Positions 34,645 through 43,984 of a DNA stretch of 45,862 bases are shown piece after piece. The stretch covers positions 1 to 45,862 of the forward strand of contig NZ_ASJA01000021.1 in NCBI RefSeq assembly GCF_000412185.1, in the 5' to 3' direction. Position 1 is the stretch's first letter. Each line of letters opens with the position of its first letter. Source of the stretch: Euryhalocaulis caribicus. GTDB lineage: Bacteria > Pseudomonadota > Alphaproteobacteria > Caulobacterales > Maricaulaceae. Made by a program: the position numbers and the translations under genes. Below the pieces are notes generated by a model, which was given only the letters and a program-made list of their open reading frames with translations, was not told the origin of the DNA and did no database searches.

Positions 34645-36249
34645 ATGAGCAAGATTGAAGTCCCCCAGCTCGGCGAATCCGTCACTGAGGCCACGGTCGG
34701 CAAATGGCTGAAATCCAAAGGCGACGCGGTCAAGAAGGACGAGGCTCTGGTCGAGCTGGAGACCGACAAGGTCGCCGTCGAGGTCTATGCCCAGGCTGAC
34801 GGCGTGCTCAGCAGCATCGCGGTCGAGGAAGGCGAGACCGTCGAGGTCGGCGCCCTGCTCGGCGAGATCGAGGATGGCGGCGAAGCCTCCGCCGACGATT
34901 ACGACGCGGACGAGGACGCCGCCTCGGCGGAAGATGCTTCCGCTGACGAGGATGAAGACGACAGCGGCGATGACGAAGCCGAAGACGATGCGTCCGGCGA
35001 TGACGACGGTGACGGCGACGGCGAGATTGTCGAGGTCGAGATCCCGCAGATGGGCGAATCCGTCGCGGAAGGCGAGATCGGCGACTGGCTGGTCGGCGTC
35101 GGCGATTCCGTGAAGGTCGACGATCCGCTGGTCGAGGTCGAGACCGACAAGGCCGCCGTCGAGGTTCCCTCGCCCGTCGACGGGGTGATCGAGGAACAGG
35201 TCGTTTCGTCCGGCGATGCGGTCGAGGTCGGCTCGGTCATCGCCAAGATCCGCAAGGGCGCGTCCGGCGGCGCCAAGAAGGCGAAAAAGGGCAAGGACGA
35301 CAAGTCCGCCAAGAAGGACAAGAAAGCCGAGAAAAAGCCCGAGGAGAAGAAGGACAGCGGCAAGGCCATGCCCGCCGCCCAGCGCGTCATCTCCGAACAC
35401 GGCCTGGACCCGTCCAAGATCGAGGGCACGGGCAAGGGCGGCCGCATCACCAAGTCGGACGCTATGGCCGCCATCGAATCCGCCGATGCGCAGCGCAGCG
35501 AGGAAAAGGCCGAAAAGGCGAAAGCCAAGCCCGCCCCGCGCGATCTGAAGGACCGCGAGGAGCGTGTTCCCATGACGCGCCTGCGCCGCACCATCGCCAA
35601 GCGCCTGAAGGCCGCGCAGGACAACGCCGCCATGCTGACCACGTTCAACGACGTGGACATGAGCGCGGTGATGAACATGCGCAGCCAGTACAAGGATTTG
35701 TTCGAGAAGAAGCACGGCGTGCGGCTGGGCTTCATGAGCGTCTTCATCAAGGCCTGCGTCCATGCCCTGAAAGAGATCCCGGCCGTCAACGCGGAGATCG
35801 ACGGCGACGACATCATCTACAAGAACTATTACGATCTCGGCGTCGCCGTCGGCACGCCCACGGGTCTGGTGGTTCCGGTTGTGCGCGATTGCGACTCCAA
35901 GTCGATGGCGGAGATCGAGAAGACCATCAATGATCTGGGCGCCCGCGCCCGGGATAACGAGCTGAAGCTGGACGAGCTGCAGGGCGGCACCTTCACCCTG
36001 TCCAATGGCGGGGTCTATGGCTCGCTGCTCTCCACGCCCATCCTCAACCCCCCGCAATCGGGCATTCTGGGCATGCACCGCATCGACCAGCGCCCGGTCG
36101 CCATCGACGGCAAGGTGGAAATCCGCCCGATGATGTATCTGGCGCTCAGCTATGATCACCGCATCGTCGACGGCAAGGAAGCGGTGACCTTCCTGGTCCG
36201 CGTCAAGGAACAGCTGGAAGATCCCGAACGCCTCCTGCTGGACCTCTAG
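34645..36249 (+). CDS. sucB: 2-oxoglutarate dehydrogenase E2, with two lipoyl domains
   Basis: A 534-residue dihydrolipoyl succinyltransferase. It has two lipoyl domains: residues 1-77 with modified K42 in ETDKVAVEV, and 129-203 with K169 in ETDKAAVEV. They are joined by a very acidic Asp/Glu linker (79-127). A very basic Lys linker (202-240) precedes the peripheral subunit-binding domain (about 241-279, [20 protein letters not shown]). The catalytic domain (about 305-534) ends with YDHRIVDG, giving H505 and D509. E2o of E. coli and of Caulobacter-type bacteria has one lipoyl domain and about 400 residues, so this is a longer form. Also known as odhB. The ATG is 31 bp after sucA. Confidence 0.95.
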   Translation: MSKIEVPQLGESVTEATVGKWLKSKGDAVKKDEALVELETDKVAVEVYAQADGVLSSIAVEEGETVEVGALLGEIEDGGEASADDYDADEDAASAEDASADEDEDDSGDDEAEDDASGDDDGDGDGEIVEVEIPQMGESVAEGEIGDWLVGVGDSVKVDDPLVEVETDKAAVEVPSPVDGVIEEQVVSSGDAVEVGSVIAKIRKGASGGAKKAKKGKDDKSAKKDKKAEKKPEEKKDSGKAMPAAQRVISEHGLDPSKIEGTGKGGRITKSDAMAAIESADAQRSEEKAEKAKAKPAPRDLKDREERVPMTRLRRTIAKRLKAAQDNAAMLTTFNDVDMSAVMNMRSQYKDLFEKKHGVRLGFMSVFIKACVHALKEIPAVNAEIDGDDIIYKNYYDLGVAVGTPTGLVVPVVRDCDSKSMAEIEKTINDLGARARDNELKLDELQGGTFTLSNGGVYGSLLSTPILNPPQSGILGMHRIDQRPVAIDGKVEIRPMMYLALSYDHRIVDGKEAVTFLVRVKEQLEDPERLLLDL

Positions 36250-36261
36250 GGGCTCACGCAC

Positions 36262-36648
36262 ATGATGATCCTGTGGCAAGCCATCGTCGCGCTCTGCGGC
36301 GTATGGCTTGTCGCGGTCGCCGGCCTGATGGCGTTCCGGCCCGAGCGGGCGCGAGGCTATCTGGCCGCCGCCGGCTCCACCGATTTCATCAATATCGCCG
36401 AACACGCCCTGCGCATGCTGGCGGGCGTTTCCTTCTATCTGGCCGCCCCCGTTTCGCGTTTTCCGCTGGGGTTCGAGGTTTTCGGCGCCTTTGTGGTGGC
36501 CACCTCGGCCATCATCCTGATGATCCCGCGCCGCTGGCATCACGGATACGCCCTGTTCTGGGCGAAGCGCCTGTCACTCCGGACAATCCGCCTCCTGGCG
36601 CCGCTCTCCGCCGCCGCGGGCCTGTTCGTGCTCTACGCGATTATTTGA
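36262..36648 (+). CDS. Hypothetical small integral membrane protein
   Basis: A 128-residue protein with four hydrophobic stretches: AIVALCGVWLVAVAGLMAF, MLAGVSFYLAAPVSRF-type region, FEVFGAFVVATSAIILMI and LAPLSAAAGLFVLYAII. No family is recognised. It starts 13 bp after the sucB stop with two adjacent ATGs (36262 and 36265), and AGGGGC is the only ribosome-site candidate; it is likely read from the suc transcript. Lpd, which often follows sucB, is not here. Location: inner membrane. Function unknown. Confidence 0.65.
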   Translation: MMILWQAIVALCGVWLVAVAGLMAFRPERARGYLAAAGSTDFINIAEHALRMLAGVSFYLAAPVSRFPLGFEVFGAFVVATSAIILMIPRRWHHGYALFWAKRLSLRTIRLLAPLSAAAGLFVLYAII

Positions 36649-36708
36649 AAGTCCCGGTCCGGATTTTCCAAAAAGTAATCCCGTAACCGGGCCGTCATGT
36701 TTATAATC

Positions 36709-36736
36709 TCCTCCAATCGGACACGATTGGGGAGGA
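36709..36736 (+). promoter_or_regulatory. Hairpin covering the ribosome site of the next gene
   Basis: CCAATCG (36713-36719) pairs with CGATTGG (36724-36730) around a GACA loop, and TCCT (36709-36712) can extend the stem to AGGA (33-36) with a 2-nt bulge, burying the GGGGAGGA Shine-Dalgarno. A TATAAT lies at 36702-36707; if it is the -10 element only the inner stem would be transcribed. A translational control role is possible but not shown. Confidence 0.35.
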
Positions 36737-36742
36737 AACAAC

Positions 36743-37297
36743 ATGTCCAATACTGATGGTAACAATGCCGGCGGCGGCAACGCGCCGGAGGCTCAAAGCT
36801 CTGACGCCACGGCGTCCGCGCCCAAACCCGCGCCGGAACAGCCCGCGCCGCAGGCCGCGCCCGCCGAACCGGACGCCGGAGGCGTGAAAACGCCCTGGCA
36901 TCTCTGGGTGATCGGCATCGTCACGCTGCTATGGAACGCCATCGGGGCGTTCGATTTCACCGCCACCCAGATGCGGCTGGATTCCTATATGAGCCAGTTC
37001 ACCCAGGAACAGCTGGATTATTTCTACAGCTTCCCGGCCTGGACCATTATCTCCTGGGGCGTGGCCGTCTGGGCGGCGCTGCTGGGCTCGCTGGCCCTGC
37101 TGCTTCGCATGGGCTGGGCGGTCCAGCTGTTTGGCCTGTCCATCCTCGGCATCATCGTCACGGCCATCTACACGATCGGCATTTCGCCAATGGCGATGAA
37201 TACCGGCCAGTGGATCTTCACCGTGCTGATCTGGGCCGTCGCCATCTTCCTGTTCTTCTACGCCCGCGCGATGAAAGCGAACGGCGTTCTGAAGTAA
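36743..37297 (+). CDS. Hypothetical membrane protein with disordered N-terminus
   Basis: A 184-residue protein. The first 48 residues are Asn/Gly/Ala/Pro/Glu-rich and probably disordered (SNTDGNNAGGGNAPEAQSSD, KPAPEQPAPQAAPAEPDAGG). Four TM helices follow: HLWVIGIVTLLWNAIGAFDF, WTIISWGVAVWAALLGSLAL, AVQLFGLSILGIIVTAIYTI and WIFTVLIWAVAIFLFFYARA. Similar small membrane proteins occur in Caulobacterales and Maricaulales without known function. The start has an excellent GGGGAGGA site that can be folded into a hairpin. A strong terminator follows at 37320. It is convergent with the epoxide hydrolase gene. Confidence 0.75.
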   Translation: MSNTDGNNAGGGNAPEAQSSDATASAPKPAPEQPAPQAAPAEPDAGGVKTPWHLWVIGIVTLLWNAIGAFDFTATQMRLDSYMSQFTQEQLDYFYSFPAWTIISWGVAVWAALLGSLALLLRMGWAVQLFGLSILGIIVTAIYTIGISPMAMNTGQWIFTVLIWAVAIFLFFYARAMKANGVLK

Positions 37298-37319
37298 ACG
37301 GGATTACAATCGCCTGAAG

Positions 37320-37353
37320 AAAGCCCGGTTCGCCAAGCGAACCGGGCTTTTTC
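37320..37353 (+). terminator. Rho-independent terminator, probably bidirectional
   Basis: A 14-bp stem AAAGCCCGGTTCGC / GCGAACCGGGCTTT with loop CAA is followed by TTTC on the top strand and preceded by an A-rich stretch, so it can end both the membrane-protein transcript and the converging epoxide hydrolase transcript. Confidence 0.92.
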
Positions 37354-37358
37354 TCTGC

Positions 37359-38312
37359 TCAACCGAACTTGCGGCCCAGCCAGTCGGTCATCAGGGCGTT
37401 CAGGCGGTCTGGCGCTTCCCACATCGTCCAGTGGCCGACGCCCTCCAGCACATGCAGCTCCAGATCCTCGATCCGCTCGTCCATGCCCTCGGTCAGCAGG
37501 GGCGGCAGGAACCAGTCGCGGTCGGTGGCCACCATCAGGCAGGGCGTTTCCTTGATGTCATGATTATAGCCGCGCATCAGCCGCCAGTTGGCGCTCATAT
37601 TGCGGTAATAATTGATGCCGCCGCCAAAGCCGGACTTGCGGTAAGCCTCGGCATAGACATGCCGGTCCTCCGGCCCGATCACGATGTCGTCCTCGACCCG
37701 GCCAGTGAACTCCCGGAACCGGTTGAACAAATGGGTCACCTCCGCCGGGGGCAGACCGTCAATGGACTGTTTGGGCGGGGCGCCGAACACGAATTCGAAG
37801 AAGCGGTCCTCCTGCCCCTTGAAGCGCGCCTCCACGCCCGGCTCCTGAAAGCGGACGATATAGTGATCGTCGCCATAGACCTGCCGCAGCAGCTCCACCT
37901 GGTCGATCTCGGTCGGCGGGATTTGCGGCGTATTCACGCCGATCACGCCCGCCACCCGCTCCGGCGCCAGCAGCGCGGCGGGCCAGACGATCAGCCCGCC
38001 CCAGTCATGCCCGCACCACGCCGCCTGATCCAGATCCAGCGCATCCAGCAGCCCGGTCATGTCCGCGACCAGCGTTTCCATGCCATAGGCTTCCACGTCC
38101 CGCGGCGCGTCGGAGCCGCCAAACCCGCGCATGTTCGGCGCAATCGCGCGGAATCCGGCCGCCGCCAGCGCCGGCATCACGTTCTTCCAGCTATAGGCCA
38201 GCTCCGGCCAGCCATGCAGCAGCAAGACGGGGAATCCGTCCTCCGGCCCCGCCTCATGCACCTGCAGGGTGACGCCATTGGTCTCGATCGGTCTGGGTTC
38301 GGGAAAGGTCAT
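37359..38312 (-). CDS. Epoxide hydrolase-like alpha/beta hydrolase
   Basis: A 317-residue enzyme of the soluble epoxide hydrolase / haloalkane dehalogenase group. HGWPE (33-37) is the oxyanion motif of epoxide hydrolases, GHDWGG has nucleophile D103, MRGFGGSDAP is conserved, and the C-terminal His is H294 in GVGHWTMWEAP. The cap domain (about 150-230) contains Tyr residues (NYYRN region) that would activate the epoxide oxygen. It opens epoxides to diols; the physiological substrate is not known, perhaps lipid or xenobiotic epoxides. Dehalogenases usually have different halide-binding Trp/Asn pairs after the nucleophile, so epoxide hydrolase is preferred. ATG at 38312 gives the typical short N-terminus; longer starts overlap the promoter of the K-channel gene. 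Confidence 0.85.
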   Translation of the reverse strand: MTFPEPRPIETNGVTLQVHEAGPEDGFPVLLLHGWPELAYSWKNVMPALAAAGFRAIAPNMRGFGGSDAPRDVEAYGMETLVADMTGLLDALDLDQAAWCGHDWGGLIVWPAALLAPERVAGVIGVNTPQIPPTEIDQVELLRQVYGDDHYIVRFQEPGVEARFKGQEDRFFEFVFGAPPKQSIDGLPPAEVTHLFNRFREFTGRVEDDIVIGPEDRHVYAEAYRKSGFGGGINYYRNMSANWRLMRGYNHDIKETPCLMVATDRDWFLPPLLTEGMDERIEDLELHVLEGVGHWTMWEAPDRLNALMTDWLGRKFG

Positions 38313-38409
38313 GCCGGCCAGATTGACCGCCCGCCGCGGCGCGTTCAATCGCAAATCGGTGAATCTTTCGATTTGACGCGCCCGATCGCGGCCTAGTTCA
38401 CTAGGCGTT

Positions 38410-39213
38410 ATGGATAGTTTTCGCGCGCGTCTCTGGGAAATCATCGACCCCGAAGAAGGGGAGATGAGCTGGTTCAACTGGCTGATCGTGATCCTGATCT
38501 TCGCCAGCCTCGTCATGCTGGCGCTGGAGACCGAAACCAGCCTGCGGGACGGCTTTCGCGGCCTGTTGCTCAGCGTTAATTTCCTGATCCTGCTGGTGTT
38601 CGCAGGGGAGTTCGCGCTGCGGCTCTGGGCGGCGGGCGTGGATGAGCGATGGCGCGGCGTGAAGGGGCATATCGACTATGTCGCCCGGCCGCACGTCATC
38701 GCCGATTTCCTGGCCTTCGGGCCGGAGCTTTCCGTCATCCTGTTCTTCCCGAATCTGGCCGAACAGCTGATGTTCCTGCGCGCGCTGCGCCTGTTGCGTC
38801 TTCTGCGGCTGGCCAGCTTCTTCCCGGTCTTCCGCCGCATCGGCCGCGCGCTGGCGGACGCCGCGCCGCAGCTGGGCGCGGCGGCGATGATCGCCTTCGG
38901 GGCGATCTTCATTTCCGCCTGCATCCTTTATTTCGCGGAATCGAAAATCCAGCCGGAAGCCTTCGGCTCCATTCCGCGCGCCCTGTGGTGGGCGGTCGCG
39001 ACCCTGACCACGGTGGGCTATGGCGACGTCTATCCCGTCACCCTGTTCGGGCGCGTGGCCGCGGGCATGGCGGCGGTCACCGGCGTCGGGCTGGTCGCCC
39101 TGCCGGCCGGCATACTCGCCACCACGTTCGACCGCGAATTCTCGCGTCCGCCGCCGGATTCACCGGACCCCGACCATGACGAGGATGAGGACGAAGCGTC
39201 AGCCGCGCCCTAG
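38410..39213 (+). CDS. Voltage-gated K+ channel-like ion transporter
   Basis: A 267-residue inner-membrane channel subunit with six-TM Kv topology. S1 starts WLIVILIFASLVMLALE; S4 is RALRLLRLLRLASFFPVFRR (124-143), with Arg every third or fourth residue; the pore contains TLTTVGYGDVYPV, so the K+ selectivity filter TVGYGD is 201-206. A short acidic C-terminal tail (DPDHDEDEDEAS) replaces the usual cytoplasmic regulatory domains. Bacterial Kv-like channels set membrane potential and K+ balance; here it is a stand-alone gene, divergent from the epoxide hydrolase with 97 bp between starts. Its stop interlocks with the DUF1134 gene stop. Confidence 0.92.
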   Translation: MDSFRARLWEIIDPEEGEMSWFNWLIVILIFASLVMLALETETSLRDGFRGLLLSVNFLILLVFAGEFALRLWAAGVDERWRGVKGHIDYVARPHVIADFLAFGPELSVILFFPNLAEQLMFLRALRLLRLLRLASFFPVFRRIGRALADAAPQLGAAAMIAFGAIFISACILYFAESKIQPEAFGSIPRALWWAVATLTTVGYGDVYPVTLFGRVAAGMAAVTGVGLVALPAGILATTFDREFSRPPPDSPDPDHDEDEDEASAAP

Positions 39214-39818
39214 AACGGGTTGATGCGCTTTTCGGGCGAAATCACCAGATACCCGACATTGGCGCCCAGACGCAGCCCGGCGCCGGAGCGGATCGGGGCC
39301 AGCGTCACGCCATCGGCGGACAGGTATTTCACGCTCATCCCGCCAACCAGATAGGCCGAGCCCTCAACGCCCGGATAGCGGCGATAGATATAGTTCGGGT
39401 CCGGCGGCAGATTATAGACAAGGATGAAGACGCGGCTGGCGTCGCCGCCCACGTCAAAGCCCAGGGACGGACCCTGCCAGTAGACTTCCTGCGCGCCGCC
39501 GGTTTTCAGCGTCAGATAGCCCTGACCGTAGCGCAGGCCCACGCCAATGGCGCCGGAGGCTTCCTGACCGGCGATATAGCCCACCGGGCGGCCCTGATCG
39601 GCGAAGATGCGCTCCACGGTCGTCGCCGCGGCCTCGCTGGTCACGCCGAAGAAATCGGCCACCGCCTCGGCGGTTTCGGCCTGATTGAACGTGTCGACTT
39701 CCTCGGAATAGACGCCGTCGGTCGCCAGCGGCTGCGGATTGGCGGGCGGCGGGCTTGAGGCGCAGGCCGCCATGAACAGGGCGGAAAGCGTTGCGGCGGC
39801 GGTAATGGCGGAGCGCAT
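39210..39818 (-). CDS. DUF1134 / EipA-family envelope lipoprotein
   Basis: A 202-residue protein matching DUF1134 (PF06577), known in Brucella and Caulobacter as EipA, an envelope-integrity protein. The signal peptide carries a lipobox-like FMAAC (C19). The conserved region includes AETAEAVADFFGVTSEAAA, GRPVGYIAGQEASGAIGVGL, WQGPSLGFDVGGDASRVFIL and YLVGGMSVKYLSADGVTLAP, ending SPEKRINPF. Most homologues are described as periplasmic; the lipobox here suggests membrane anchoring. EipA forms a small beta-barrel and is needed for resistance to envelope stress in Brucella. It is convergent with the K+ channel gene. Confidence 0.88.
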   Translation of the reverse strand: MRSAITAAATLSALFMAACASSPPPANPQPLATDGVYSEEVDTFNQAETAEAVADFFGVTSEAAATTVERIFADQGRPVGYIAGQEASGAIGVGLRYGQGYLTLKTGGAQEVYWQGPSLGFDVGGDASRVFILVYNLPPDPNYIYRRYPGVEGSAYLVGGMSVKYLSADGVTLAPIRSGAGLRLGANVGYLVISPEKRINPF

Positions 39819-39910
39819 GGGGCGGGTCTCCCTTGGTTTGCGGAACGGACGCAGATTCGCGCCAGAGTAAGACCCCGCAATTAAGGCGAGAAGCAGGCGT
39901 TTCGTTCCAT

Positions 39911-41764
39911 CTACAGGATGAAGTCCGCCGCCGAAGGCGGCGCGCCCCGCACCAGCACCTCGAAATCGGCCGCGCCGTCGCCGTCGACATCGCCGCGCAG
40001 CATCGCCGAATTGCCCGAAGCGCTGACGTCCACGCGCAATTGCCCGGCTGCGCCGGAAAAGTCGGCGACAATGGAAAACGCCTGATCGCCCGCCGCGCCC
40101 GCATCCGCATCAATGCCCGAAAGATCAATCATGTCGCCTTCGGCCGCGTTGAAATCGGCGAACACGTCGGGCAGATCCGCGCCCTGCCCGCTATCGGCGG
40201 CGGCCGACAGGACAAACCGGTCCGCGCCCTCGCCGCCGATCAGGCGATCCGCGCCGCTGCCGCCGTCCAGCAGATCCTCGTCTTCATCGCCGACCAGCCG
40301 GTCCGCCCCGGCGCCGCCGAACAGGGCGTCCCGCCCCTGTTCCCCGCGCATATTGTCATCGCCCGCTTCGCCATACATCCGGTCATGGCCCAGCTGGCCG
40401 CGGATAAAATCGGCGCCCGCGCCGCCGAACAGCGCGTCATTGCTGCCCCCGCCCAGCACTTCATCGTCGCCGTCATCGCCATAGAGGGCGTCCCCGCCCG
40501 ATCCGCCGGCGAGGCGGTCTCCGCCCGGTCCACCGGACAGCATGTCCGCTCCGCGGTCGCCGAACAGACGGTCGGAATCATCCCCGCCGAACAGCGCGTC
40601 ATTATCCGATCCCCCGCGCAGATAATCGCGCCCCGCGCCGCCGGTCAGCGTGTCATCGCCATCCAGCCCGGCCATCCGGTCGCGCCCGTCCCCGCCATCC
40701 AGCCCGTTATCTCCCTGATTGCCGTCGATCCGGTCATTGCCCGCCCCGCCGATCACGTTCTCGATCAGGGAGCGTTCGTCGCCCTGATAGAGATAGGCGT
40801 TGGCGACATTGGCGAACGCCCGGTGACCGGTCTGGTCCATGACCGCCAGCTGGTCCGGGTCAAAGACCGACCACGCCCCCGGCGCCAGATCCACCAGAAC
40901 CCGGCCCGTATAGGCCGACAGGTCATAGGTATCGACGCCGTTCCCGTCCCAGATCGTGCGCAGGATTGTGTTGGTAATTGGAACGCCCTGTCCCTCGCCG
41001 TCGATGAACATCTCCCCGGTCTCGGGTGAGAAGGCATAGGTCGTGTCCCCGGCATGGGCCTCGAAATTCGCGCCATAGAGGTGCTGCAGCGCCTGAATGT
41101 CCAGCAGCATGAAGGATTGCGGCTGCCCGCCCTCCGGCGGGTTGCCGTTGCCGCGATTGGTGTTCGGATTGAAGCTCTGCCCCGCATAGGCCTTGTAGGA
41201 CATCACCGTGTAGTCCAGCCCGTCATGGGATAGCGGGATCACGCTGCCCGTCCCGCTCTCGTCATGCGGGTGGCTGAGGCCCAGCGCGTGCCCGATCTCG
41301 TGCATCAGCACGCGCAGCCCCGCCCCGCCGACCGAGGCCGCGAACGGAACCTCGAACAGCGCCTTCTGCGACACCCAGACATCGCCTGACGCTTCGCTCG
41401 CCCCGGGCGTATAGGCCCAGGCGGTAAATCCGGCGTCATTGATCGCGCTGGTCTGGCCAAAGCGCAGCGTGCCCTGCTGGCCCGGCCCGTCCGGAACTTC
41501 CACGAAGTCCAGCGGAACCAGCTCCGAGACCAGCTGCAGCACGTATTCCGTCATCGCCTGCTTGTCGGCGTCGAACGGGATGAAGCCCGTATAGGGCTCG
41601 TCATGGGGGTCGCTGGTGTCGCCATATTCGCCCGGCTGGCCGTAATAGCCCGGCTGGGTCGGGAACTGGTAGGTGATCACCGCCTCGCCCCACACGGAAT
41701 CGTCGAACACCAGCCCGTCGATCAACGGGTCTCCGGTCAGGGGCACGGTCTTCAACAGGGCCAT
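39911..41764 (-). CDS. Serralysin-type RTX metalloprotease
   Basis: A 617-residue secreted zinc protease of the M10 serralysin group. The catalytic domain (about 20-240) has the zinc motif [11 protein letters not shown] (H155, E156, H159, H165) and the Met-turn YTVMSYKAY (M188, Y190). RTX calcium-binding repeats of the GGxGxDxLx type run from about 339 to 515. The C-terminal 90 residues, rich in hydrophobic and Asp/Ala residues and ending ADFIL, fit a type I secretion signal. There is no N-terminal signal peptide, as expected for type I export. ATG at 41764 has an AAGGAG site. No ABC transporter or membrane fusion gene is in the window, so the export machinery must be elsewhere. It is divergent from lepA. 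Confidence 0.93.
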   Translation of the reverse strand: MALLKTVPLTGDPLIDGLVFDDSVWGEAVITYQFPTQPGYYGQPGEYGDTSDPHDEPYTGFIPFDADKQAMTEYVLQLVSELVPLDFVEVPDGPGQQGTLRFGQTSAINDAGFTAWAYTPGASEASGDVWVSQKALFEVPFAASVGGAGLRVLMHEIGHALGLSHPHDESGTGSVIPLSHDGLDYTVMSYKAYAGQSFNPNTNRGNGNPPEGGQPQSFMLLDIQALQHLYGANFEAHAGDTTYAFSPETGEMFIDGEGQGVPITNTILRTIWDGNGVDTYDLSAYTGRVLVDLAPGAWSVFDPDQLAVMDQTGHRAFANVANAYLYQGDERSLIENVIGGAGNDRIDGNQGDNGLDGGDGRDRMAGLDGDDTLTGGAGRDYLRGGSDNDALFGGDDSDRLFGDRGADMLSGGPGGDRLAGGSGGDALYGDDGDDEVLGGGSNDALFGGAGADFIRGQLGHDRMYGEAGDDNMRGEQGRDALFGGAGADRLVGDEDEDLLDGGSGADRLIGGEGADRFVLSAAADSGQGADLPDVFADFNAAEGDMIDLSGIDADAGAAGDQAFSIVADFSGAAGQLRVDVSASGNSAMLRGDVDGDGAADFEVLVRGAPPSAADFIL

Positions 41765-41937
41765 GGGCGCTCCTTGCAGGCTCAGGCGGCGGACGGCCCG
41801 GGCAGTTTACGCCATCGCCGCGGCGCCCTCATGTGGACAATCCATTAAATCGGCGAACGGTCGCCGGCCTGCGACGAACGGCAATTGCTGGCGACACCGC
41901 TTTGCTCTTGGCCGCTGGATCGCTATATGCGCACGCC

Positions 41938-43746
41938 ATGAGCACCGCCCCCGAAAAGATCCGCAACTTCTCCATCGTGGCCCATATCGACCACGGCAAG
42001 TCGACTCTGGCCGATCGCCTGATCCAGGTGACCGGCGGCCTGACCGACCGCGAGATGAAGGAGCAGGTGCTCGACAATATGGAGCTGGAGCGCGAGCGCG
42101 GCATCACCATCAAGGCCCAGACGGTCCGCCTCGACTATACCGCGCAGGACGGGGAGCATTACGTCCTCAACCTCATCGACACGCCCGGCCATGTCGACTT
42201 CGCCTATGAGGTCAACCGCTCCCTCTATGCCTGCGAGGGCGCGCTGCTGGTCGTCGACGCTTCACAGGGCGTCGAGGCGCAGACGCTGGCCAATGTCTAT
42301 CAGGCCATCGACGTGGATCTGGAAATCGTCCCGGTCCTCAACAAGATCGACCTGCCCGCCGCCGACCCCGACCGCGTCAAGGAACAGATCGAGGACGTGA
42401 TCGGCATTGACGCCTCGGAGGCCGTGCCGATCTCCGCCAAGACCGGCATGGGGATCGAGGACGTGCTGGAAGCGGTGGTCAAGCGCCTGCCCCCGCCCAA
42501 ATCCGGCGATCCCGAAGCCCCGCTCAAGGCCATGCTGGTCGATAGCTGGTACGACGCCTATCTCGGCGTCATCTGTCTGGTCCGGGTGATCGAGGGCACG
42601 CTGAAGAAGGGCATGCGCGTGCGCATGATGGGCACGGGCGGGGTCTATAACGTGGACGATGTCGGCGTCTTCAAGCCGACCAAGACCTCCGTGAACGATC
42701 TTGGCCCCGGCGAGATCGGCTTCCTCAACGCCTCCATCAAACAGGTGCGCGACACCCGCGTCGGCGACACCGTCACCGACGACCGCCGGCCCACCGACAA
42801 GATGCTCCCCGGCTTCAAACCCGCCCAGCCGGTCGTCTTCTGCGGCCTGTTCCCGGTCGACGCCAATGATTTCGAGGATCTGCGCGAGGCCATCGAGAAG
42901 CTGGCCCTCAACGACGCCTCCTTCAGCCACGAGATGGAGACCTCCGCCGCGCTCGGCTTCGGCTTCCGCTGCGGCTTCCTCGGCCTTCTGCATCTGGAGG
43001 TGATCCGCGAGCGGCTGGAGCGGGAATATAATGTCGACCTGATCACCACCGCGCCCAGCGTCATCTATGACATCACGCTGACCGACGGCGAGACGGTGGA
43101 GCTGCACAACCCCGCCGACATGCCCGACCCGGTGAAGATCGACTCCATCGCCGAACCGTGGATCAAGGCGACCATCCTGGTCCCCGACGAATATATCGGC
43201 GGCGTCCTGAAGCTCTGCGAGGACCGCCGCGGCATCCAGAAGGAGCTGACCTATGCCGGCTCCCGCGCCATGCTGGTCTATGAGCTGCCGCTGAACGAGG
43301 TCGTCTTCGACTTCTATGACCGCCTGAAATCGGTCACCAAGGGCTATGCCTCCTTCGACTACCAGTTCCTGGAAACGCGCGAGGAAGACCTCGTCAAAAT
43401 GTCCATCCTGGTGAATGAGGAACCGGTCGACGCCCTCTCCATGATCGTGCACCGCTCCCGCGCCGAAATGCGCGGCCGCGGCATGGTGGAAAAGCTCAAA
43501 GACCTGATCCCGCGCCAGATGTTCAAGATCCCGATCCAGGCCGCCATCGGCGGCCGCGTCATCGCTCGCGAGACCTTGTCCGCCATGCGCAAGGACGTCA
43601 CCGCCAAATGCTACGGCGGCGACGTGACCCGAAAACGCAAGCTTCTGGAAAAGCAGAAAGCCGGCAAGAAAAAGATGCGCCAGTTCGGCAAGGTCGAAAT
43701 CCCGCAGGAAGCCTTTATCGCGGCGCTGAAGATGGATAGCGACTAG
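41938..43746 (+). CDS. lepA: Elongation factor 4 (LepA)
   Basis: A 602-residue GTPase that back-translocates or helps ribosomes under stress. The GTPase domain has [14 protein letters not shown] (G1), [11 protein letters not shown] (G2), [12 protein letters not shown] (G3), NKIDLP (G4) and a SAKTG-type G5. The LepA-specific C-terminal domain includes [20 protein letters not shown]-type sequence (present as [20 protein letters not shown]) and [20 protein letters not shown]. It is full length. Start ATG at 41938 gives [18 protein letters not shown], the family N-terminus; starts at 41833 and 41927 are ruled out by lack of conservation and frame. The ribosome site is weak. Confidence 0.96.
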   Translation: MSTAPEKIRNFSIVAHIDHGKSTLADRLIQVTGGLTDREMKEQVLDNMELERERGITIKAQTVRLDYTAQDGEHYVLNLIDTPGHVDFAYEVNRSLYACEGALLVVDASQGVEAQTLANVYQAIDVDLEIVPVLNKIDLPAADPDRVKEQIEDVIGIDASEAVPISAKTGMGIEDVLEAVVKRLPPPKSGDPEAPLKAMLVDSWYDAYLGVICLVRVIEGTLKKGMRVRMMGTGGVYNVDDVGVFKPTKTSVNDLGPGEIGFLNASIKQVRDTRVGDTVTDDRRPTDKMLPGFKPAQPVVFCGLFPVDANDFEDLREAIEKLALNDASFSHEMETSAALGFGFRCGFLGLLHLEVIRERLEREYNVDLITTAPSVIYDITLTDGETVELHNPADMPDPVKIDSIAEPWIKATILVPDEYIGGVLKLCEDRRGIQKELTYAGSRAMLVYELPLNEVVFDFYDRLKSVTKGYASFDYQFLETREEDLVKMSILVNEEPVDALSMIVHRSRAEMRGRGMVEKLKDLIPRQMFKIPIQAAIGGRVIARETLSAMRKDVTAKCYGGDVTRKRKLLEKQKAGKKKMRQFGKVEIPQEAFIAALKMDSD

Positions 43747-43753
43747 GCGTTAT

Positions 43754-43975
43754 TCAGGCACTCGATGGGCGATCCTGAAAATACCCGCTACTTACCGGGT
43801 CAAGGTCAAATTTGAGCGCAAACCCATCAATGAATTCGGTGGGGCTTTCACCCTGTCGGTGATGTTTACGTAAATCGGCTTCACTTATGCCCGCGTCAGC
43901 GAGGTCTATTGCGTAGCCTCTTTTGAGAAATGCATCAGCCTCACTGCGCCAATCGGAATAGGCTCTTCTAGTCAT
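43754..43975 (-). CDS. Hypothetical 73-residue protein in nuclease module
   Basis: A small soluble protein (MTRRAYSDWRSEADAFLKRG, then DLADAGISEADLRKHHRQGE, ending in GYFQDRPSSA) with no recognised family. It lies 9 bp downstream of the HNH nuclease gene on the same strand and shares its lower GC content, so it is probably co-transcribed with it. Its acidic helices and small size would suit an accessory or immunity-type partner, but that is inference. The ATG at 43975 is preceded by AGGGTTTCA-like sequence without a strong ribosome site. It ends 7 bp from the lepA stop, tail-to-tail. Confidence 0.6.
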   Translation of the reverse strand: MTRRAYSDWRSEADAFLKRGYAIDLADAGISEADLRKHHRQGESPTEFIDGFALKFDLDPVSSGYFQDRPSSA

Positions 43976-43984
43976 TGAAACCCT

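Noticed and set aside
34453-36543. Open frame of about 700 codons opposite sucB
   Set aside because: Antisense to a gene with complete E2 motifs; high-GC coding sequence with few stops opposite it produces such frames by chance. No domain is recognisable.
40200-40750. Repeated DNA in the serralysin gene that looks like a tandem repeat array
   Set aside because: It is coding: the 27-bp periodicity comes from RTX nonapeptides, not from a CRISPR or intergenic repeat.
39833-41029. Open frame on the + strand opposite the RTX repeats
   Set aside because: Caused by the periodic Gly/Asp codons of the RTX region; it has no independent motif.
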